In this document: positions 12,601 through 22,399 of the stretch, piece after piece
Position numbering within the stretch: position 1 is the first letter of the stretch
How the letters are laid out: the number at the start of each line of letters is the position of its first letter
From: Nepenthes gracilis
Lineage: Eukaryota; Streptophyta; Magnoliopsida; Caryophyllales; Nepenthaceae
DNA: 64,000 nucleotides
Assembly (NCBI GenBank): GCA_033239525.1
Contig: BSYO01000030.1
Span: 6,981,119 to 7,045,118 of the forward strand
Reading direction: 5' to 3'
Notes under the pieces: model-generated
What the model was told of the DNA's origin: nothing
Databases searched by the model: none
What the model saw: the letters and a program-made list of their open reading frames with translations, nothing else
Made by a program: the position numbers and the translations under genes

Positions 12601-15484
12601 AGCAGGCCGGTTGCTCATCACCCAAGCATGATTTTGGGATGTTGCGCACTAAATTATCTGATGTCCTTCAATTAGTTTTTTTTTTTTTTTTGTGGCAGAC
12701 ACTGATTGGGCATGTGTTCATATGGTCAAGGAACACGGCACTCTTAGCATAATTTCGTGATGATTTGCAAGAAAAATATCTGAGGCCCTGCAATTATTAA
12801 TTTTCATTGTCATACACAATTGGGATATGAATGATCCTATGGTAGAAGAATGGGTTGAATTTTCAATGTTACTACGCGCATGATTTCGTGCACGATGTGC
12901 AAGAAATGTATCTATGGTCCTATTCTTTTGTTTTCATCACGGCTCAGCATAAGTTTGTGTTATGTCTCACCATCAACAATGTATGATAACTCTTTAACCA
13001 AAAAAACGGACATGAGAAGCCCACCACCTCCCCCAAATGAAAAATCCAAAATTAAAGAAGCTATGAACCAACAACCAAAGAGGAGAAAGCGGTTAGTTAT
13101 GTTATGAAAATATATTAATAATCTAAAGATAAATGGATATTGTCCTCACAATTAACATATTCTATGGATTATCTACAGAGTAATCCAACAACTTGGTCAA
13201 ATAACAACTTACTTTGCCTCTAATGGTCTAGTGATAATTCCCTTGTGTATATCATTGATGCATAAGGCTTACCTAAAAAGTAAGAGACAAATCAAACAAG
13301 TAGGTAAATTTTTATGGAACAACAAGGGAGCAATAAATGTCTTTTTCTCCCAACAGTATTTACTACAAGTTCATTAAAATGAGCTCCGCACTCAATCCCT
13401 TGTCATCGAATTAAGAAGAGTAACTTCCTTAAGTCACATGCTATGTCAAAAGATGTCTTAAACAAAATGCATCAAGCCAAGAGAAATTTAAACTAGTGCC
13501 AGGAAGCTTAGGATATAGCAAAGGGACAAATGTTTATACCATAGACGCAAACTAGTGCAGTTAATTACAATGGAAGAAAAAGAAAGATGTCATGGAACCA
13601 AGACAAGAAAATTCTAAAGCATGCTCCACCTCATACATTTAACCAGGAAAAATCCTTGTAATAAAAAGAATAAAAAACACAAAGTCATCCTCACTTTTCA
13701 TAATTGGATCCACGCACTTGAGATGCAAAGGAAAATCCATGTCTCCTAAGAAGTTCCATATAAAGCCTATATGCTGCCGGATGACACCACCGACCTGGAA
13801 CAACCCTGTTGTAATACAAAAAATAATTAATGATTTCCTTTCACTTATAGAGCAAAAGGTAGAGAGAGAGAGAGATTAATCCATGCAGCCCCTTCTCCAA
13901 AATTAAAAAGAAACGGAATGGGCAATGCTATTTCAACCAAGTCTAAAAATTCCAATTCGACATCTTGTCGATGATTAAAATGAAAAATATCAGGAAGCAA
14001 AATGAAAAAATGCATGGGCATGTTTTCAGCAAGGAAGAAATCCTAAATATGCTTAATCTGGGCCACATTGACATATCATGTTTTTCCAAAACCAGAAAAT
14101 CTAAATCTTCTATCAATTTCCGGCAATGACATGAGAAGCTAATGAAACTTTAAACAAGAATCTGGTACCTCCCCTATCTCCATTGACTATCATAATTTGT
14201 TCATTTAGCAATCATAATCCCTTAGTTACACTAAAAAAAAAAAAAAGAATTTGTGTTTGGAAATCTCTAAATCAAAGAGAAAATAGAATTGGAATCATGA
14301 ACTCTACTAAATTTGCATTTATAAGAGAAGAATGAGCATAAAGGAATTCCAGTGAAATTGTCACGTGAATAAATACTAAATACACTTTCCAACTTCAGTC
14401 AGTGATGCGTCTGATATGCAGCTGGAGTGCCAGTGGATCTTCTTCATTCTCATTCCCCCCAAAGAAAGGGGACATATATCCGGTTGGAAAAAAAAATGAC
14501 CATCCAATCACATCCCTCCTCCGTCCTCATTACCATTAAACAAATGCCACCTAAATTTCCAAATTGACTCATATGGCATGCTACTTGGCAAATTTCCAAA
14601 TGGAATAGAGAAGCGTCAGTTTTGTTACAATACCAAAGATCTGTGCATGCAATATACTTTAGAAATACAATGAGGCATCACAGAAACAATAAGATATATG
14701 GGTAGTAAAACTATAAATCACATTCAATATCTTTGTGTTAGTTTCATTTTTTTTTTCCAAGCTTTTGTTTGAACCAATTTCATATTGAACAGATATTATG
14801 CATCCGGCCATCTGTAAAATCGGAACCCTTCCGGCATCAATTTACCTGAAAATGATGCCACGTCATACGGTCAAACTAGCATGCCCCATGTATCGTCCAA
14901 ATCAGTGACTTCCAGCATCATTTAGTCACAACACTGGAAGTCCTCGAAACCTACAGTTTGACCTGAAGTTCGGAGTAATTTAGAACTTCGCAAAAATTTC
15001 ATTACATCATTGCTACTCTAGCCCAAAATCAATACGTCTTCGCACTAAAATAAAAAACCAAACCCTAAATTTAAACTATTTTCAGACCCCATATCCGTCC
15101 ATAAGTCGATTCACTCACTACACCTCCACCTTTTTCGCATAAAGCCATAAACCAAACAAATTGAAAGAGAGAACCGAATCTGAGTTAAAGCCAAAACTAC
15201 CTATTAGAGAGGAGAGCAAGGACGAGCATGGGAGGAACGATCTTAAGAGTCAAGGCCTTCTCGAGAAACTTCCATGTAATTGGAACGTTGTTGGCCCAAC
15301 AAACGTGAGAGACCAAGAAGTGAGCGAGCTCGACGGAGGGAAGAGTCACACCCGACGAGGTGAGGCTCGAACTGAGTTGAATTGCCCACAGAAACGGGTC
15401 AACGTTTCGGTCCTGAGCCGACTTAGTCAGCTCCAGAACACCGTCCCACACACCGCCGACACTTGATTGTACAGTCAGCGCCAT
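3466..15484 (-). CDS. MED33: Mediator complex tail subunit MED33 (REF4/RFR1 type), N-terminal part; rest outside window
   Basis: MED33 is a large plant Mediator tail subunit acting in the nucleus. In Arabidopsis the paralogues REF4 and RFR1 restrain and balance phenylpropanoid (lignin, flavonoid) gene expression. I recognised the family from long conserved stretches: NNVPITWKFLEKALTLKI, FSIVWQLLDASLDDEGLLE, KSLQAVNGTTWQDAFLGLW, RLDTCLCMLLSITTL and IVEACISRNLLDTSAYMWPG. The exons are 15484-15201, 13805-13695, 9104-8757, 6472-6153, 6051-5960, 5063-4721 and 3676-3466. Every intron is GT-AG and every phase fits, so the reading frame is intact for 1709 nt (569 codons plus 2 nt). Full-length family members have roughly 1270-1330 residues, so under half is visible. 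The start is the ATG at 15484; the codon 21 nt upstream in the same frame is GTG, not a plant start. The last exon ends in a proper donor (3465-3461), and exons 8 onward must lie left of position 1 or are lost. Confidence 0.96.
4335..4384 (+). repeat. Perfect 2 x 25-bp direct repeat in MED33 intron 6
   Basis: A 25-bp unit starting TTTTCAGGAGGTC occurs twice head to tail with no mismatch (4335-4359 and 4360-4384). The rest of intron 6 (3677-4720) shows only a CT run at 3881-3900. Confidence 0.9.
4721..5063 (-). CDS. MED33: MED33 exon 6
   Basis: 343 bp from TTTCAG|GAACGG to TGCT|GTAAGC. It encodes ERNPSEGPVPRLDTCLCMLL, an acidic linker (VDEEETALNEDPDNKEKQ), then LVSSLQLLGEYESLLTPP and DCISMNDMPMNC. 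The acidic linker is hydrophilic and likely disordered. Confidence 0.95.
5960..6051 (-). CDS. MED33: MED33 exon 5
   Basis: 92 bp from TTGCAG|ATCTAG to CAAAGA|GTAAGT. It encodes DLVKSLQAVNGTTWQDAF and LGLWIAALRLVQR, the best conserved short block of the family in this window. It ends on a whole codon. Confidence 0.95.
6153..6472 (-). CDS. MED33: MED33 exon 4
   Basis: 320 bp from TTCCAG|GCCCTCAG to ACTG|GTAAGT. It encodes PSDWAGFILRMQLLARKSSG, then LLTPESLLQLTLDKSKVLPR, SVLWIPIDLFLEDAMDG and VTCAVDTLT. All parts are typical of MED33. It is separated from exon 5 by the gene's smallest intron (101 bp). Confidence 0.95.
7640..8460 (-). mobile_element. RTE-type LINE reverse transcriptase remnant in MED33 intron 3
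   Basis: Read on the minus strand through stops and frameshifts, the typical order of plant RTE reverse transcriptase appears: FFDREKAYDRVFR (about 8330-8275), then VEDIYKGAMTGARA, VHQGSTLS (near 8140), LESKRLKIS (near 7890-7860), then the segment around DDQNIPK and DVTHRIKVSWL (down to about 7690). The YADD-type active-site box is not recognisable. It is in the same orientation as MED33 and has no open frame. Confidence 0.7.
8757..9104 (-). CDS. MED33: MED33 exon 3
   Basis: 348 bp between TTTCAG|GGTCATG and AATTT|GTACGT. It encodes VMKSIDDVLRLSQVFGVQ, then FSIVWQLLDASLDDEGLLE, PRWPTRMQDMEIDD and the IGKFLQDEVTFRILYLARCN segment. Phases with exons 2 and 4 fit exactly (K|V and CN-L-PSDW). The VLVVLFVF stretch has L where I remember E in relatives; I cannot say whether this matters. 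Confidence 0.95.
9215..9480 (+). repeat. Diverged two-copy tandem repeat in MED33 intron 2
   Basis: Two units of about 120-130 bp. Each contains GTAAAATTATA(C/T)TTCAAG, an AACATAATTAG part and ATTACATTGAATATGG followed by TCAA-CAAGCC. The first is at about 9225-9350 and the second at about 9363-9475. Confidence 0.75.
9481..11449. other. MED33 intron 2, remaining sequence
   Basis: No exon can be placed here: exons 2 and 3 already join in phase and in register with the family. A faint resemblance to LINE ORF2 on the minus strand around 10000-10500 is too weak to call. A T run lies at 9627-9638. Confidence 0.5.
11450..12990 (+). repeat. Degenerate ~120-bp tandem array (about 12 units) in MED33 intron 2
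   Basis: A module built of TTCATATGGT, (A)GAAGAATGG-CAATTGCTCA, a GTCAC / TTTCGTGATGATGTGCA part, AAACATAT-TGAGGTCCT, ATTCATTTCATTTTC and GGCATACACCATTGGG-ATGAG recurs at intervals of about 105-137 bp. The TTCATATGGT-like anchors start near 11505, 11641, 11761, 11876, 11982, 12111, 12248, 12380, 12491, 12715 and 12830, with a poorer unit near 12600. No two units are identical, so the array is old. Short ORFs inside it are not genes. Confidence 0.85.
12991..15200. other. End of intron 2 and intron 1 of MED33
   Basis: Apart from exon 2 (13695-13805) I see only AT-rich intron sequence, a GA run at 13861-13875 and A runs. No repeat family was recognised. Confidence 0.5.
13695..13805 (-). CDS. 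MED33: MED33 exon 2
   Basis: This 111-bp exon is missed by simple ORF finding. The acceptor is TACAACAG|GGTTG and the donor is AA|GTGAGG. With the two bases carried from exon 1 it reads RVVPGRWCHPAAYRLYMELL and then RRHGFSFASQVRGSNYEK, matching the conserved PAAYRLY-ELL-RHAF block. A second acceptor 11 nt downstream (TTCCAG|GTCGG) would shift the frame to a stop, so the upstream AG is the correct one. Confidence 0.92.
15201..15484 (-). CDS. MED33: MED33 exon 1
   Basis: Encodes residues 1-94 plus two bases of codon 95, starting MALTVQSSVGGVWDGV. It includes the family-typical DPFLWAIQLSSSL, LVSHVCWANNVPITWKF and LALLSNR segments. The donor is AG|GTAGTT (15200-15195). The start ATG has CCC before it and G after it. 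Confidence 0.95.
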
Positions 15485-15509
15485 GGGAGTGGATCTGTCA
15501 TGCACTCAT
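15475..15509 (-). promoter_or_regulatory. Two short upstream ORFs at the MED33 start
   Basis: Upstream of the main ATG (15484) are two earlier ATGs on the same strand. The first, at 15509, reads M-S-A-stop and ends at 15498. The second, at 15501, lies inside the stop of the first (GCATGA) and reads MTDPLPWR-stop, ending at 15475, so it overlaps the main start codon in another frame. If both lie in the mature leader they would lower MED33 translation. The transcription start site is not known from sequence. Confidence 0.6.
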
Positions 15510-15640
15510 GTAGGCTTCAGAGAGAGAACCAGCGGAGACCTGAGAACTCAGAGAGACAGAGAGAGAGAGAGACTCAGAGAATTCAGCCGTCGAAGGAGAT
15601 GACTTCTCTGAAAAAAAAAACCACTTGAATAACACCCTTT
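15485..15640 (-). promoter_or_regulatory. MED33 5' leader and core promoter region, pyrimidine-rich
   Basis: On the gene strand this stretch is rich in CT runs (the GA run at 15550-15572 on the plus strand), as is common for plant 5' leaders and Y-patch promoters. I see no clear TATA box close to a likely start site. Beyond 15640 towards 16180 there is AT-rich sequence with nothing recognisable. Confidence 0.45.
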
Positions 15641-16179
15641 AAATTTACTGGAATTGAAAATTCTTCCGTAATAAAACTAAAATCACCACTTCGATGGCTT
15701 CACTTTCTACTTCAACCTCACATTCCCATTCAAGTCATGCATGCTTTCCTATTCAAAAAGAAAAACTCGGCAAGGCGAAGAAAATTTTGTTTGTCTTTTA
15801 TGTTTTTATTTTATTTATTTTTCTAGAAAGTTTCATTGGTCAAATTAGTGATTTTGACCCCCTGGCAGGCCATCCCGGCGTACACTTTGGTGTGTTTCCT
15901 AAGTTGTGCCCACCTCAACTTTAAGGTTATATTAGATTTTAATAAAATTTTCAGCTACATAAATAATAATAAAGCTTAAAGGAAAATGGGAAAAAAAATT
16001 TTGCCCTCTTTTGGTTAGTTTGAATATTGATCAAAAAAATAATAAATGTAAAAATAAAATAAAAAATTTATGTCGATTTCATCGAAATAAATAAGATAGA
16101 TCACAAATGTGATTTTCTCTTTTCCTGAATTAACTTACTCATAGACTCCATATTTGAATACTGGTTATTAATGTTCATA
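15641..16179. other. Intergenic, nothing recognised
   Basis: A 76-codon ORF at 15694-15924 starts with a Ser/Thr/His-rich stretch and has one hydrophobic segment, but it has no recognisable similarity and lies against the MED33 promoter. I see no gene evidence. Confidence 0.4.
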
Positions 16180-16885
16180 AATGCATGCTTGTGATATAAT
16201 CAAATTCAGATGAATTCTTTAGAAGGAAACACTGCTTTTATACTCGATTAGGATCTCCACTGTTACAAGGTTATATCATTTAGTATAAAAAAAGGAAGGT
16301 GACCTACCAATGCTTAGTCAACAAAATATTTATATACCAAATTTGGCCACAATATGAAAAAGTTCATTGACAACATGCTAGTACATAAGGTAATTTGATC
16401 GATCACATAAGAACATGGATAAAATATTCTTGATCGATCACATAAGGATATGGCAAAAATATTTAAGGTTTTGTGAATTCATAACATGAGACTTAATTCC
16501 ACCAAATACTTATTGGGTGAGACATATGAAAAGTTTTCAGAGTTCTTTACATCCTAGCACATCATAGAAGCCAATCTCGAGAAAATAAAAGCAATCTGTA
16601 AATTAGAGGAATCAAATAATATGAAAGATGCCCAAAAGTTGATCGGTCGAATCACTTTGATTGTCCAGTTTTATAGCTATGTTGTAATATTTCGGATCCC
16701 AATTGGATTATTTTAATATTAATTGTGATTTTTGGGTATTTTAGACGATGAAAATAAATTAAAATATTATCAAATTTTCGGGAATGATCGGAGGTGCGGA
16801 GTGGTGCAGGGGTGCACGTAAAGAGGTGGAGTTAAATTTAAAAATAAAAGAAAGTTATATATATATATATATCATATTATGTATA

Positions 16886-16917
<32 letters not shown>

Positions 16918-18960
16918 ATAAGTAAAAAGAAAATGGGAAAAAAGGAGAAAAGTGTCGGGAGAGAGAAGAGGAGAGAGGGGCGGCTAGGGTTACGGAGGAG
17001 ATCGGTGGGGAATCGGCGGCGTGCGGTGGTTTGGGGAGGTTCAACGTGGGTGAGGCCGCGGCGGTGGTGGATTGAGGCGCGGCGATGGGTGAAATATTCG
17101 GGAGAGTATCGAGGTGGTAGCGCAAATCGATGGTCTCTGGTGAGGCGGAACTGCGGCGAAAATGTTCGATTATGGGTGCGGTGTGGGTTGACAACATGCT
17201 AGTTTAATGGCGTCGGACGGTGGCCGGGTGAGGCGGAGGAGGTCGGTAACGTGAGTTGGTGCGGTGGTCGATCAGGTCGGGCAGATGCGCGGAGGAGGAG
17301 AAAGGCGCGCGGAGGAGAAGAACAGGCGGGAGAGAGAAAGGTAAAATATTCTTAAGGCAAGATCCTCGATTCACATTTAATTTCGATGATTTTATGAAAG
17401 CATGTATTTTTAAAATATTTAATGTATGTTTTTTGTGAACTCTTGGTATTTATAATTTTAACATAAAACTTATTTGGAACCAAATACTTGCACTAACCAT
17501 GCATGCTGAGGGGTGGGATACGGGACCATGGTGGAAGAAGTTTTCAATGCTCATTACAACCTAGCGTATATGACATCGTAAGGAAGATAGAAGCCTTGTT
17601 GTGTATTTAATTCTCGAGAAAAAGATAATTCGGACGTCCTAATATATAACTAAAACTTGAGATTGAACGGGTGGTAAAGAGTGAGCAAGTTCAAATACAT
17701 GGAATATAAAGGATGTAACCCCTCAAAAGTATCATTGATCTTTGGTTCTCGAATCATGCTTTGATTTGCACGTATTTGAGTCTTGTGATTTTATAGCTAG
17801 GAATGTCACTAGATGTGTTAAAAATGTGTTTTGATTTATGTTTTGTTGGTTTTTCTCTTTTTCAAATGAGTTTTAGTGGCGGTATGTGTGCAAAAGTCCG
17901 ATTATGTAATGTGACCTCGGATCATATTTACACGAGATTTTAGACGTGATTTATATAATTTTGTCTAGGTTATTGCCGATTTAGTACGAGACATCTCCTC
18001 GATTTTGGGGATTTCAAATGGTGTTTTGTTTTACGTGATTGGATATCCCCCAACCCCGATTTATGTCCGTTTTTTACGATTCTTGATATGTGAGCTCTAG
18101 GCTCACGTTTTCATGTTTTAACTAGTGGCAAAAGGAGCTCGGACGTGATACATCGGATACTTGGTCTCGAGGATATGTTATGATTATTAGAGGTCGGATG
18201 ATGGCCTTGATCATTGAAATTTGAGTTTCATTATGTGGATGAGTTGTTGTAACTTTGGAACCTCCCTTGCGATTATGGAAGCACGTCATGTATTATTTAG
18301 ATTCATAATGGATCCGGTTTTATTTATTTTCTACATGATTGTCACACCGGGTTGGGTTATTATGATTGATGAAAATATATATTATTGATTTTATTTTGAC
18401 CTGCGAATATTGTGTTCCTGGGTCGTGACATATGTCACTAGAGAAATATATGTTGTTTTTCTAATGCTTAGAGGCTTGAAGTCCTTGGGTTTATTGTGAC
18501 GAGCAACCTTATCCCCTTCTTTACTCATCCAACGAATCCAACACAAAAGATTTGTATATCTACTTGGCAATATTAGAGGCTATCAATTGTTTGATTCTAT
18601 AAAGAGAATAAGGCATAGTACAATGGCCAATTTTCTACATCAGAAGGTGTATTATGTTAACCTGATACATTTCAGCTAAGAAAGTAATGTTAGCAATTAT
18701 CTTATTGACAAAGAAGCGTAGGCCATATTTTCGATCTCACAGAGTTATCATACTAACTAATCAATTATTGAAAAAGATTCTGTAAAAATTTGAGTTGTCA
18801 AAGCAAATTTCCAGTGGGATAGTCAAACAAAGAGAGTTTGACATCAAATTCTAGCCCACGCCAATCATTAAAGAGAAAAGTTTAGCTGACTTTAATGGAA
18901 TGCGCAACACTACAATCATCCGAGCTAGATGAGAGAATTTGATTGGAACCAAGAAATAGA
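16180..18960 (+). mobile_element. Ty3/gypsy Tat-like pol fragment (RT-RNase H), split by a solo LTR
   Basis: Left of the solo LTR a frame with stops reads MRLNSTKYLLG, then IEANLEKIKAICKLE and KDAQKLIGRITLIVQFYS, which is the end of a Tat/Athila-type reverse transcriptase. Right of it (18436 to about 18960) LYLAILEA, RRPYFRSHRVIILTNQLLKK and EFDIKF-PTPIIKEKSLADF are the RNase H that normally follows. The two halves are collinear and broken exactly at the solo LTR at 16683-18430. No LTR of this element itself was identified. Confidence 0.75.
16683..18430 (+). repeat. Solo LTR, Ty3/gypsy type, 1748 bp, with 5-bp target duplication
   Basis: Starts TGTAATATTTCGG and ends TCGTGACA. It is flanked by perfect TATGT copies (16678-16682 and 18431-18435) and interrupts a gypsy pol frame. 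Inside are an AT-rich 5' part, an (AAT)n run at 16896-16918 and a GC/GA-rich block (16920-17340) whose open frames are not genes. It has the same start, end and architecture as the LTRs at 27339 and 39598, and resembles those of the chromovirus at 20509-34945. Confidence 0.9.
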
Positions 18961-18974
18961 AATAGACACTATAT

Positions 18975-20508
18975 GTAACAACCTAATATTTTAAACTCAA
19001 ATCAATCAGACATCTAACCAAATTAGGGTATTAATTGTGAAAATAATTACAAAGATAAAATTATACAAGACTAATAAATCGTAGAAAAGTATAAACTAAT
19101 TACATAAATATCTTGAACTAGTTAGATCAAAGAGTTACTCGAATGGTAATTTGATAATTTTTTCAATATCGATAGATATATTTTTAATATATGATTTTAT
19201 TAATTGAATTTCATTTTGAATATGTTAATTATATTTTTATATGATTATAAATTGAAAATTAGCTATATTGGTATGTTAAAATGTGAAAACTCGAAAAGGA
19301 AAATCCTGAGAACCTAAAGAATCGAAGTTTTAACCTAATCATCTCCCATCAAATTGCAACCCCTTCCTCCATCATTCTATCACATCCTGATTCCCAAAAT
19401 CTAATCAACTTATTTTGTCAAAATTCATAATGAATTTAAACTAATTTTCTATTATTCTTGTGATTCAAAATTTAATTATTTATTTAATATAAAATTTAAA
19501 CTGATACTAGAATACTAACCTACAAATTTAAAAAATCATTGTATGGTCCGAAATAATAACATACAATCATTTAATCATAGGAATCGAAAGCAATACCCAT
19601 ACACGGCTCTAAACATCAATAATTACTTAACCTCAAATTCACTTGTAAAGAAAAACATCTTAACCAAAATTAGAGTAACAAAACAACTTCTAAAAATTTA
19701 GAAAATTAGACTCAAGTATCACCATTCGATTAACATTGTCACCCAAAATTACATCATAAATTGATTTAACTTAAATTAACAATTTAAAACTACAGTTTAC
19801 TTTTCAATTATTACATCAAAAATGCTTCAATACCCTAAAAAGTTAACCCTCAAATAGCCTTCCTTTAAACTCGTTCACCTATAAGTTAGCTTAAATCCTC
19901 TAATTTAAAAAATTGATAAAACAAAGGCAAGAGTAATTAAATTACTTAATAAGATATTCATAACTTCATATGTGTATACATGTTAAAAAAATATGCTAGA
20001 ATTATATAATGATCAAATCTAAAAATATTGATATATATTTTTTTTTGATATTCATGCAAAAGAAAATTTTCTAATTATAAAATTATACCAATTCTATACT
20101 AATATATGAAATATTCCAAAAATATGTAGATACATAAAATATATTCAAATTATCCTAATACACAAAAAGGACTAATGATTAGTAATGATCTCAACAATAA
20201 ATGGTAAATATAAAAACTCAAATTATGATTATTTTCACATTGCTAAAAGTTGAACATTACTATTCAAGACTTGTAAATATGTAGTTAACATAAAACCCTA
20301 TAAACGAGGATAGATTCAACTTTCAAATTACTTATAATATACTACGATATTCGGATATATTTTGTTAAATTTTCACAATAGTTTATACTTAATCAAATAA
20401 AAAACTCTATTCAAATAGAAATATTTTTAAATTTTTTTATATCAGAGAAAAATATATTTTTCATCAAATATCATTTAAAGTTTTCTTCATATTTATTTAA
20501 ATATATAG
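18975..20508. repeat. AT-rich repeat H, left half (interrupted by the chromovirus)
   Basis: Extremely AT-rich and without open frames. From about 20180 it aligns with 53640-53990, sharing among others GATAGATTCAAC and the ACTC(T)ATTCAAATA region. It stops at the chromovirus 5' LTR and resumes after the 3' LTR at 34946. It starts TGTAACAACC. It may be an LTR; orientation is uncertain. Confidence 0.55.
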
Positions 20509-22250
20509 CATAATATCTAGAATTCAATTTAATATATTTTAGATGTTTTTATTATTTTAGATAATTTATATATAAAATAATTAATCATATATTGTAAAAT
20601 TTTAACAAATATTTGAATTAATTGGGCTGGCGCCCAAGCCATGCTTGTGCTGGCAGTTGATCATTAATTGGATTATAAAAGAAAAAAATAATAATAATAA
20701 TAATAAAGAAAAAAAGATAAAGATAAAAAGGAGGAGGAGAAGTGTGTGCAACGGAAGTAGAAGTAGAGAGGGAAAAGAAAAGAGAGAGAAGAAGTGTGCA
20801 CGGAGGAGAAGGAAAGTGAGAGAAGAGACACGATTTGCACGCAGTAGGGAGGAGGAAGAAGGAAGCGGCATGCATGTGAAGGCAGAGCTGTGGCATGGGA
20901 AGAGAGGCGCTTGGTAGGAGAGAGAAAGAGGAGAGAGAGAAAAAGGGCGCAAGGGAAAGGAGGAGAGAGAATGTATCATTTGGGTATTTTAGAGTATCCT
21001 TTTATTTGATCTACTTAATATGAAATTGAGGAAAATATCTAGAAGTCCTATCCTTAGTCTATTTTAGCATCTAATATATTTTAACTACTATTTAAAAATT
21101 TTACTAATATACATATTATTTTTATATACCTTATTTATTTATCTTAAACATACATCTCTGATTTACAAGTCGTTCGGTGATTATTATTTTTATAGAAGCC
21201 CAAAAAAATATTTAAACTATGTATATTTATGTATCAATATATTTATCTAGAAATGGGTATGACCAAAGCCCAAGTGGGTTGATATGTGTGTAGAACCGTA
21301 GTAGTTCAAGGCTCGGGTGGGTCGATATATGCATGGGACCATGGTGGTCCGAGGCTTGGGTGGGTTTAATATGTGTGTGGGTTCATGGTATTTAAAAGCC
21401 CTGGTAGATCTATAAGTGATCCGATATGTGATCCAAATAAAAGATGGTAAAGTAACTTTAGGCCAAAATGTAGCTGATAATAATGAAAGATAACCGAATA
21501 GTTGCATGCCTAAAATGTAGCGGATAATGATGATATGAGATGACCCAAAGTTACAGGACTAAACTGTAGTCGTCATTTATGCATATGAGGTTTGACTCTA
21601 GATTATAATTGGTTGCAAGTATTGTTCCAATGAGATGGTGTAATCCGATACACGATTTGAATACGAAACTACCTTCAAACTTTTAGTGGATTTTTGGACC
21701 CCATGAGTTGTTTTATACTATTTGTTATGCGATTTGACCCTTCATCTGATTGTGGACACGTGTATATATGTATTATTTTATATATAAATAATACTTATTA
21801 AGTTTTAAACTTAAATTTTCTGTTTTCTTCCTTTAAAGTAGAAGGTTTGGACTTCTCACAAGAGTTAGTTAAGATTTGGCGTGGCATCGTATTTTCTGGT
21901 AAGTATCTTATCTGTTTAGATAGATAAAATTGGTTATATTTTGGTTTTTTTGGATCGGATTATGTTTTGGTTATTAAGAATTGGCCAAATATAGGCCACA
22001 ATTATGTTTTGGGAGTAACTAGGATATTATGTTATACATTGAGTATGATTATAATTGATTTGTCATTTCTCTTACGATAATTATAGAGCAGATTATATTT
22101 ATATTATTCAAATAGTTGTCTGATAAGATCTAGTAATGGATTTTTGGGTGTGACTATTATTATTATTTTGGATATTTAATTTAGAATTTAATTACTTGTT
22201 ATTTAGAATTTGATTATTTATTGATTTAACTGTTTAATTCTAATTTTACA
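20509..22250 (+). repeat. 5' LTR of the chromovirus
   Basis: Starts CATAATATCTAGAATTC, against TGTAATACCTTGAATTC in the 3' LTR, and ends TTTTACA. It carries an (AAT)n run with a following GA-rich block (20690-20960). It also holds two internal minisatellites: a ~43-bp unit with GGTGGGT-GATATGTGTG and ACCATGGTGGT at 21255-21400, and a ~50-bp unit with CCTAAAATGTAGC-GATAATGATGA at 21440-21580. Confidence 0.85.
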
Positions 22251-22251
22251 A

Positions 22252-22266
22252 ATGATATCAGAGAAA
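22252..22266 (+). promoter_or_regulatory. Chromovirus primer-binding site
   Basis: ATGATATCAGAG follows the 5' LTR directly and differs by one transition from TGGTATCAGAG, the complement of the initiator methionine tRNA 3' end used by most plant LTR elements. Confidence 0.75.
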
Positions 22267-22399
22267 AGTTATAAAAAAAGTATTTTAGGTCATTTTTTGT
22301 AAATAATTAATTAAATATTTAATGTGATGAGTTTCGTTTATGGTGGATAATAGAAATTTGAGTTGTGGAGGTTCGTATTTGAATAAAAAATTAGTCATT

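Noticed and set aside
13695..13794. Alternative exon 2 acceptor at TTCCAG|GTCGG
   Set aside because: It does not match the phase left by exon 1 and leads into a stop; the acceptor 11 nt upstream fits both phase and family sequence.
15197..15505. MED33 start at 15505 in the frame upstream of the ATG
   Set aside because: The codon at 15505 is GTG. Plant genes start at ATG; the first in-frame ATG is at 15484 and gives the family-typical N-terminus.
15694..15924. 76-residue plus-strand ORF next to the MED33 promoter
   Set aside because: No recognisable domain, low-complexity start and no codon or context support; likely chance.
16877..17438. GC-rich ORFs on both strands (106, 89 and 60 codons)
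   Set aside because: They lie in the GA/GC-rich block of a solo LTR and encode Arg/Gly/Trp-rich or Ser/Pro/Leu-rich low-complexity sequence.
20602..20979. Overlapping ORFs of 90-125 codons around an (AAT)n run
   Set aside because: Same GA-rich LTR block as above; the translated repeats are an artefact of base composition. The same holds for 27432-27839, 33218-33619 and 39671-40512.
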